This document shows positions 5,837 to 9,353 of a DNA stretch of 9,353 nt, piece after piece. Under the pieces are notes generated by a model. It was not told where the DNA came from. It saw nothing but the letters and a program-made list of their open reading frames with translations, and made no database searches. Each line of letters begins with the position of its first letter. The stretch's first letter is position 1. The stretch is taken from the NCBI GenBank assembly GCA_902496595.1, contig CABVBV010000080.1, forward strand, positions 1-9,353. The letters are read 5' to 3'. This stretch comes from an uncultured Eubacteriales bacterium. Lineage in GTDB: Bacteria; Bacillota; Clostridia; Oscillospirales; Oscillospiraceae. Made by a program: the position numbers and the translations under genes.

Positions 5837-6301
5837 ATGGATAAAAAGAGGCTCATTCGCGGGGTCATGCGGCTGCTCTGTGCCTTTATTGACTATGTGC
5901 TTCTGATGTTCCCGGTGCAGTTCGTCATGCTGTACGTGATGGAGATAGAACTCAGGTCGGTGGATTTTCTCTTCCGGCTGCTTTTTGCCGTTTATGGGGT
6001 GCTGATGGTCGAGTATAACAACGGCGCGACCCTGGGCAAGATGCTGGGCAGGCTGAAGGTCAGGGACAAGACCGGGGTCAAGCCGAAGGTGCTGTATGTC
6101 GGGCTGCGCGAGCTTGTTAAGTGTATGTATCTCATTCCCATCGCCGGCTGGGCGGCGGGGCTCGTGAGCGTCGTCATGCTGTTTGTAAAGGGCACGACGC
6201 TGCACGACATGGCGGGCGGCACCAAGGTCATCTTCCGCTGGGAAGAGGAGGATCTTGAGGAAGCGGAAAAAGCGAAGGAGGCGGCGCGTGAGCAACCTTG
6301 A
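5837..6301 (+). CDS. RDD-family membrane protein
   Basis: With the start at ATG 5837 the protein has 154 residues. It carries the RDD pattern: an early Arg and Asp in the first helix (MRLLCAFIDYVLLMFP, about residues 11-26), a second helix near 36-51, the conserved NNGATLGKMLGRLKVRDKTG after it (about 57-76), a third helix near 95-115, and the closing LHDMAGGTKVIF (about 122-133). The tail is highly charged (EEEDLEEAEKAKEAAREQ). RDD proteins are small integral membrane proteins, some linked to ion transport or stress; the role here is unknown. An in-frame ATG at 5792 was rejected because it overlaps the predicted transcription start and the operator. GGGAGAGGG at 5817-5825 precedes the chosen start. 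The stop overlaps the next gene by 14 nt. The operator suggests control by the neighbouring LacI protein. Confidence 0.82.
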   Translation: MDKKRLIRGVMRLLCAFIDYVLLMFPVQFVMLYVMEIELRSVDFLFRLLFAVYGVLMVEYNNGATLGKMLGRLKVRDKTGVKPKVLYVGLRELVKCMYLIPIAGWAAGLVSVVMLFVKGTTLHDMAGGTKVIFRWEEEDLEEAEKAKEAAREQP

Positions 6302-6581
6302 CCAGATATTCGGGCTCGAGGAGAGCGACATCCTCGTTGCGACAAATCCGCTGCTGCTGGCCGGCTGCGTCATCGTCGCCATCGTCATCGGCTGGATATG
6401 CGCGAAGAAATATGAGAACACCAGCGATTTTCTGAAGTCGGTGAAACTCTATATACCTCTCGCCGCCGTGAATTTTGTCGTGTTCCTGCTGCTGGGCGTA
6501 CCCTGGCTCTTCTCTCTGGGCGGCCAGCTCTGCGGTTTTGCCGTTATGGCGTGGATATCCAATTACTACTTCTATCATTGA
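6288..6581 (+). CDS. Small two-helix membrane protein, unknown function
   Basis: Starting at GTG 6288 the product has 97 residues: an acidic N-terminus (VSNLDQIFGLEESDIL), a first hydrophobic helix at about residues 23-38 (LLAGCVIVAIVIGWIC), a short basic loop, and a second hydrophobic stretch at about 53-90. The GTG is preceded by AAGGAGG with 6-nt spacing, inside the end of the RDD gene, giving a 14-nt overlap that suggests translational coupling. An in-frame TTG at 6255 would add a run of Lys/Arg and is less likely. I do not recognise the family. The overlap implies co-expression with, and perhaps a complex with, the RDD protein. Confidence 0.72.
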   Translation: MSNLDQIFGLEESDILVATNPLLLAGCVIVAIVIGWICAKKYENTSDFLKSVKLYIPLAAVNFVVFLLLGVPWLFSLGGQLCGFAVMAWISNYYFYH

Positions 6582-6586
6582 ACGCA

Positions 6587-6613
6587 ATTGCTCCGGCCAA
6601 GTGCTGGAGTAAT
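6587..6613 (+). terminator. Possible weak terminator after the RDD gene pair
   Basis: ATTGCTCCGGC (6587-6597) and GCTGGAGTAAT (6603-6613) form an 11-bp stem with two G-U wobbles around CAAGT, followed only by TTATGCGG. It sits 6 bp after the stop codon. The poor T-tract makes read-through into the GH65 gene plausible. Confidence 0.4.
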
Positions 6614-6626
6614 TTATGCGGAAGAA

Positions 6627-6640
6627 TAAAAACGTTTTCG
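6627..6640 (+). promoter_or_regulatory. LacI-type operator, site C
   Basis: TAAAAACGTTTTCG, identical to site B in 13 of 14 positions. It covers the -35 region of the GH65 promoter, so binding would block RNA polymerase. Confidence 0.72.
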
Positions 6641-6662
6641 AAATACATTAATATAATATATT
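6635..6662 (+). promoter_or_regulatory. Promoter of the GH65 gene
   Basis: A perfect TATAAT lies at 6652-6657 in an AT-rich run, overlapping TATATT at 6657-6662. No good -35 is present at either register; TTTTCG (6635-6640), 16 bp before the second box, falls inside operator C. The -10 choice is uncertain, but the promoter location just upstream of the RBS is likely. Confidence 0.55.
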
Positions 6663-6686
6663 GCAGCATAACAGGAGGACATCAAT

Positions 6687-9008
6687 ATGGGCATGGACTA
6701 CTCTCGGGCCGGGGACTGGATAGTCGCTGAGCGCGGCTTTGACCCCGAGTATCTCGGCAAGTGCGAATCCATCATGTGCCAGGGCAACGGCTATCTCTGC
6801 GTCCGCAACGCGACGGACGAGTTCAACCCCCGCGAACAGCGCGACCTGTTCGTGGCGGGCACCTTCAACAAGTTCGACGACAATGAGGTCACTGAGCTGC
6901 CGAACGCGGCGGACGTGACCCGGCTGGAGATAAAGCTGGACGGCGTCCGCTTCAGCCTGCTCACCGGCGTCGTGGAGGACTACGACCGGAGCCTCGACCT
7001 CAAGACCGGCGAGACCGTGCGCCGCGTGCTCTGGAAGGCCCCGAACGGCAGGCGCTACGAGCTCGTGTTCAGCCGTTTCGTCTCCATGGAGCGGCTGCAC
7101 GTCATCGGTCAGAAGCTCACCGTCAGGCCGCTCGACGCGGATATGCAGCTGGACATCTCCGGCGGCATAGACGGGCGCATGACGAACTCCGGCAGCCAGC
7201 ACTTCTCCGAGGGCGACAAGAGGCTCTTCGAGGGCAGGCATATGCAGTACAACCAGACCACAGGACAGTCGAAGATAGACTTCGTCTTCAATACCACCTT
7301 TTCCTTTGCCATGGACGGAGAGAAGAGGGAGGAGCCGGGCTTTATCGTCATTGACCGCAGAATGATAGCCCAGGAGTACAAGATAGATATCCCCATGGGC
7401 AGCACGCTGACGGTGGAGAAGCTCTCAAGCGTATATACCTCCAGGGACAGGGACAGCGAGGGACTGAGCCCCGAGCAGCTGCACGACAAGGCGCTCGCCG
7501 GGCACGAGGCCGCCTGCGAGCTCGGTTACGACGCGCTGCTCTCCGAGAGCGCCGCGGCCTGGGCCCGCAAGGTCTGGGACAACATCCCCGTGACCATCGA
7601 GGCCGATAACGACTTCGACCAGCTCGCCATGCGCTTCGCCCAGTATCACCTGCATATCATGACCCCGGCGCACGACAACCGCATGAACATCGGCGCCAAG
7701 GGCCTCTCCGGCGAGGGCTACAAGGGCCATACCTTCTGGGATACGGAGATGTTCATCCTTCCCTACTTCATTTTCAGCGCTCCCGAGATAGCCAAGAGCC
7801 TGGAGGAGTACCGCTTCCTCAGCCTGCCAGGCGCGCACAAGAAGGCCGGCTCCAACGGCTACGAGGGCGCCCAGTTCCCCTGGGAGTCCGCCTGGATAGA
7901 CGACGGCGAGGTCACGCCCGTCTGGGGCGCCGCCGATATCGTCACCGGCCTGCCCACCAAGATCTGGTCTGGTTTTATCGAGCAGCACATCACCGCCGAC
8001 GTCGCCTACGGCGTATGGGAATACTATAAAGTGACCGGCGACCAGGATTTCATGGATCGCTGCGGCTACGAGCTCATCCTCGACACCGCTAAGTTCTGGG
8101 CCTCCAGGCTCGAGGAGGGCGAGGACGGCAGGCTCCACATAAACGACGTCGTCGGCCCCGACGAGTACAAGGAGCACGTGGACGACAACGCCTTCACGAA
8201 CCACATGGCCGCCTGGAACATCCGCAAGGCCCTCGAATACTGCGCCGAGCTGAAGGCCGAAAAGCCCGAGCTCTACAAGGCCCTTGACGAAAAGCTGGGC
8301 CTCGCGGCCCTCGAGCCCGTCTGGAAGGACAAGCTCGCTCGCATATATCTGCCGCAGCCGAGGGAAGACCTCGTCATCCCGCAGGACAGGACTTACCTCA
8401 CGCTCAAGGACATAGACCTTACGAAGTATAAGAAACAGGAGAACGTCGGCAGCATCTACCGGGACTACAACCAGGAGCAGATAACTCATATGCAGGTCTC
8501 CAAACAGGCCGACATACTCATAATGTTCCTGCTGCTGGAGAACCAGTTCAGCTCCGAGGTAAAGAAGGCCAACTGGAACTACTACGAGCCCAGGACGCTG
8601 CACGACTCCTCGCTCTCGCTCTCGACCCACTGCATCCTGGCCAACGATATGGGCAACGGGGACATGGCCTACGAGCTGTTCGAGAAGGCTGCGGCCATAG
8701 ACGTAGGCCCGAACATGAAGACCAGCGACGCGGGCATACACGCCGCCTCGCTCGCGGGAGTGTGGCAGTCCGTGGTGTTCGGCTTCGGCGGAGTGCGTAT
8801 GCTCGACGGCAGACTCAGGCTGAATCCCGCGCTGCCCGACAACTGGAATAGGCTCGAGTTTTACATCCACTGGCAGGGACAGAAGCTGCACGTCTCCCTC
8901 ACGCATGAGAGCGCCGAGCTGGTAAACCTGACCGGTACGAGGGAAGTGGAGCTCACGATAAACGGCCGCGCCTGCACGGTCTCGGACAAATTGAGCGTGA
9001 AGCTGTGA
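6687..9008 (+). CDS. Glycoside hydrolase family 65 alpha-glucoside phosphorylase
   Basis: The 773-residue protein has the GH65 layout: an N-terminal beta-sandwich (about 1-270), a linker, an (alpha/alpha)6 barrel (about 315-690) and a short C-terminal beta domain. The barrel carries EGYKGHTFWDTEMFILPYF (W351, D352, E354), PWESA, the general-acid loop VVGPDEYKEHVDDNAFTN with catalytic E493, KQAD (K606, Q607), and the phosphate-binding LHDSSLS with H639, S641, S642 and downstream H648. GH65 phosphorylases cleave alpha-glucosides with phosphate, by inversion, to beta-glucose 1-phosphate and free acceptor in the cytosol. Substrates include maltose, trehalose, kojibiose, nigerose and others. Specificity is not decidable here; residues 409-430 (TPVWGAADIVTGLPTKIWSG) look longer than the plain maltose-phosphorylase loop. 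AGGAGG (6673-6678) precedes ATG 6687 by 8 nt. Operator C and the following transporter gene suggest sugar-induced expression. No secretion signal is present. Confidence 0.93.
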   Translation: MGMDYSRAGDWIVAERGFDPEYLGKCESIMCQGNGYLCVRNATDEFNPREQRDLFVAGTFNKFDDNEVTELPNAADVTRLEIKLDGVRFSLLTGVVEDYDRSLDLKTGETVRRVLWKAPNGRRYELVFSRFVSMERLHVIGQKLTVRPLDADMQLDISGGIDGRMTNSGSQHFSEGDKRLFEGRHMQYNQTTGQSKIDFVFNTTFSFAMDGEKREEPGFIVIDRRMIAQEYKIDIPMGSTLTVEKLSSVYTSRDRDSEGLSPEQLHDKALAGHEAACELGYDALLSESAAAWARKVWDNIPVTIEADNDFDQLAMRFAQYHLHIMTPAHDNRMNIGAKGLSGEGYKGHTFWDTEMFILPYFIFSAPEIAKSLEEYRFLSLPGAHKKAGSNGYEGAQFPWESAWIDDGEVTPVWGAADIVTGLPTKIWSGFIEQHITADVAYGVWEYYKVTGDQDFMDRCGYELILDTAKFWASRLEEGEDGRLHINDVVGPDEYKEHVDDNAFTNHMAAWNIRKALEYCAELKAEKPELYKALDEKLGLAALEPVWKDKLARIYLPQPREDLVIPQDRTYLTLKDIDLTKYKKQENVGSIYRDYNQEQITHMQVSKQADILIMFLLLENQFSSEVKKANWNYYEPRTLHDSSLSLSTHCILANDMGNGDMAYELFEKAAAIDVGPNMKTSDAGIHAASLAGVWQSVVFGFGGVRMLDGRLRLNPALPDNWNRLEFYIHWQGQKLHVSLTHESAELVNLTGTREVELTINGRACTVSDKLSVKL

Positions 9009-9082
9009 ACCAGGTTTTGTGCTAAATTGATTAAACCATCAAACTAGCCAAAAAACTCACAAAAGTTTGCCAAAAAAGTGCA

Positions 9083-9111
9083 TTGAAGACGAAAACGTTT
9101 TTGGATACAAT
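9083..9111 (+). promoter_or_regulatory. Promoter of the solute-binding protein gene
   Basis: TTGAAG (9083-9088) and TACAAT (9106-9111) are 17 bp apart. Operator D sits in the spacer and operator E just after the expected start of transcription (about 9118). No convincing terminator is visible between the GH65 stop and this promoter, so read-through from GH65 may add to transcription. Confidence 0.75.
9090..9103 (+). promoter_or_regulatory. LacI-type operator, site D
   Basis: CGAAAACGTTTTTG is the exact reverse complement of site B. It lies between the -35 and -10 boxes of the transporter promoter, so occupancy should exclude RNA polymerase. Confidence 0.72.
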
Positions 9112-9120
9112 TAGTGAGGT

Positions 9121-9134
9121 CAAAAACGTTTTAG
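9121..9134 (+). promoter_or_regulatory. LacI-type operator, site E
   Basis: CAAAAACGTTTTAG follows the expected transcription start. Its centre is 31 bp from that of site D, about three helical turns, so two repressor dimers would sit on the same DNA face. Confidence 0.7.
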
Positions 9135-9160
9135 TTACAAGAAAAAAGAGGAGGATAACA

Positions 9161-9353
9161 ATGAAAAAACCACCAGACTGCTTGCGCTTGTCCTTGCGCT
9201 GGTCATGGCCGTGGGCCTAATGCTCTCCGGCTGTGGCTCCGAGGGAACCACCACCACGAACCCGCCCGCCGGCGACGGCGACAACAGCGGCGACGAGGCC
9301 AGCTTTGCCGGCCGCACCCTGACCGTCGGCATCTGGGGCGGCAACGACCAGGA
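9161..9353 (+). CDS. Sugar ABC transporter substrate-binding lipoprotein, 5' end, with apparent frameshift
   Basis: GAGGAGG (9148-9154) stands 6 nt before ATG 9161, but that frame ends at TAA 9218-9220 after 19 codons. In the -1 frame the sequence continues without a stop to the window end and encodes a classic lipoprotein signal: TTRLLALVLALVMAVGLM, then LSGC with the lipid-carrying Cys at 9232-9234. A Thr/Gly/Asp/Asn-rich linker and TLTVGIWGG, the first strand of a family 1 extracellular solute-binding protein, follow. One extra A in the A6 run at 9164-9169 would join the ATG to this frame (MKKTTRLLA). No start codon exists upstream in the productive frame before a TGA at 9115-9117. So the gene has a one-base deletion (real or an assembly error), or it depends on slippage. 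It follows GH65 and is probably the binding protein for that enzyme's substrate. The 3' part is outside the window. Confidence 0.8.

Noticed and set aside
7425..8906. Long open frame of 493 codons on the minus strand opposite the GH65 gene
   Set aside because: It is antisense to a well-supported enzyme. Its composition (Val, Leu, Gly, Glu, His rich) is what GC-rich codon bias on the other strand produces, and no domain is recognisable.

Overview
The window looks like a chromosomal segment of a GC-rich, low-to-moderate-complexity Firmicute, most likely a spore-forming gut-type clostridium (Oscillospirales/Christensenellales-like). The evidence is a YlmC/YmxH-type sporulation PRC-barrel protein, strong AGGAGG-type ribosome binding sites, TTG/GTG starts behind good Shine-Dalgarno sequences, classical sigma-A promoters and U-tailed intrinsic terminators. 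No rRNA, tRNA, transposase, phage gene or CRISPR array was seen. The exact taxon is an inference.

Left part (1-1444), minus strand: the 5' end of rpsB (ribosomal protein S2) with a near-consensus promoter and a structured leader of about 110 nt. Upstream of it are a YlmC/YmxH-like PRC-barrel gene and a DUF2461 gene, 48 bp apart, probably co-transcribed from an extended -10 promoter and ending at a perfect 14-bp hairpin.

Middle part (1482-4345), plus strand: a two-gene unit of a six-helix rhomboid-like membrane protein that lacks the catalytic Ser and His and carries a C-terminal double zinc-binding domain, followed by a membrane-anchored PQQ-type beta-propeller protein. A 16-bp-stem terminator closes the unit.

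Right part (4381-9353), plus strand: a carbohydrate locus. A LacI-family repressor is followed by an RDD-family membrane protein with a small two-helix membrane protein, a GH65 glycoside phosphorylase, and the start of a sugar ABC transporter binding lipoprotein. Five near-identical palindromes of the form C-R-AAAACGTTTT-Y-G lie on all four promoters: one each at lacI, RDD and GH65, and two at the transporter. The simplest reading is a local LacI regulon for uptake and phosphorolysis of an alpha-glucoside. The unexpected member is the RDD/small membrane protein pair.

Two oddities stand out. The solute-binding lipoprotein has an ideal RBS and ATG, but its signal peptide is in the -1 frame, exactly one A short in an A6 run. 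The lacI/RDD intergenic region has an exactly duplicated 31-nt terminator flanking a hairpin-rich 184-bp segment, part of which recurs next to the terminator at 327-359.
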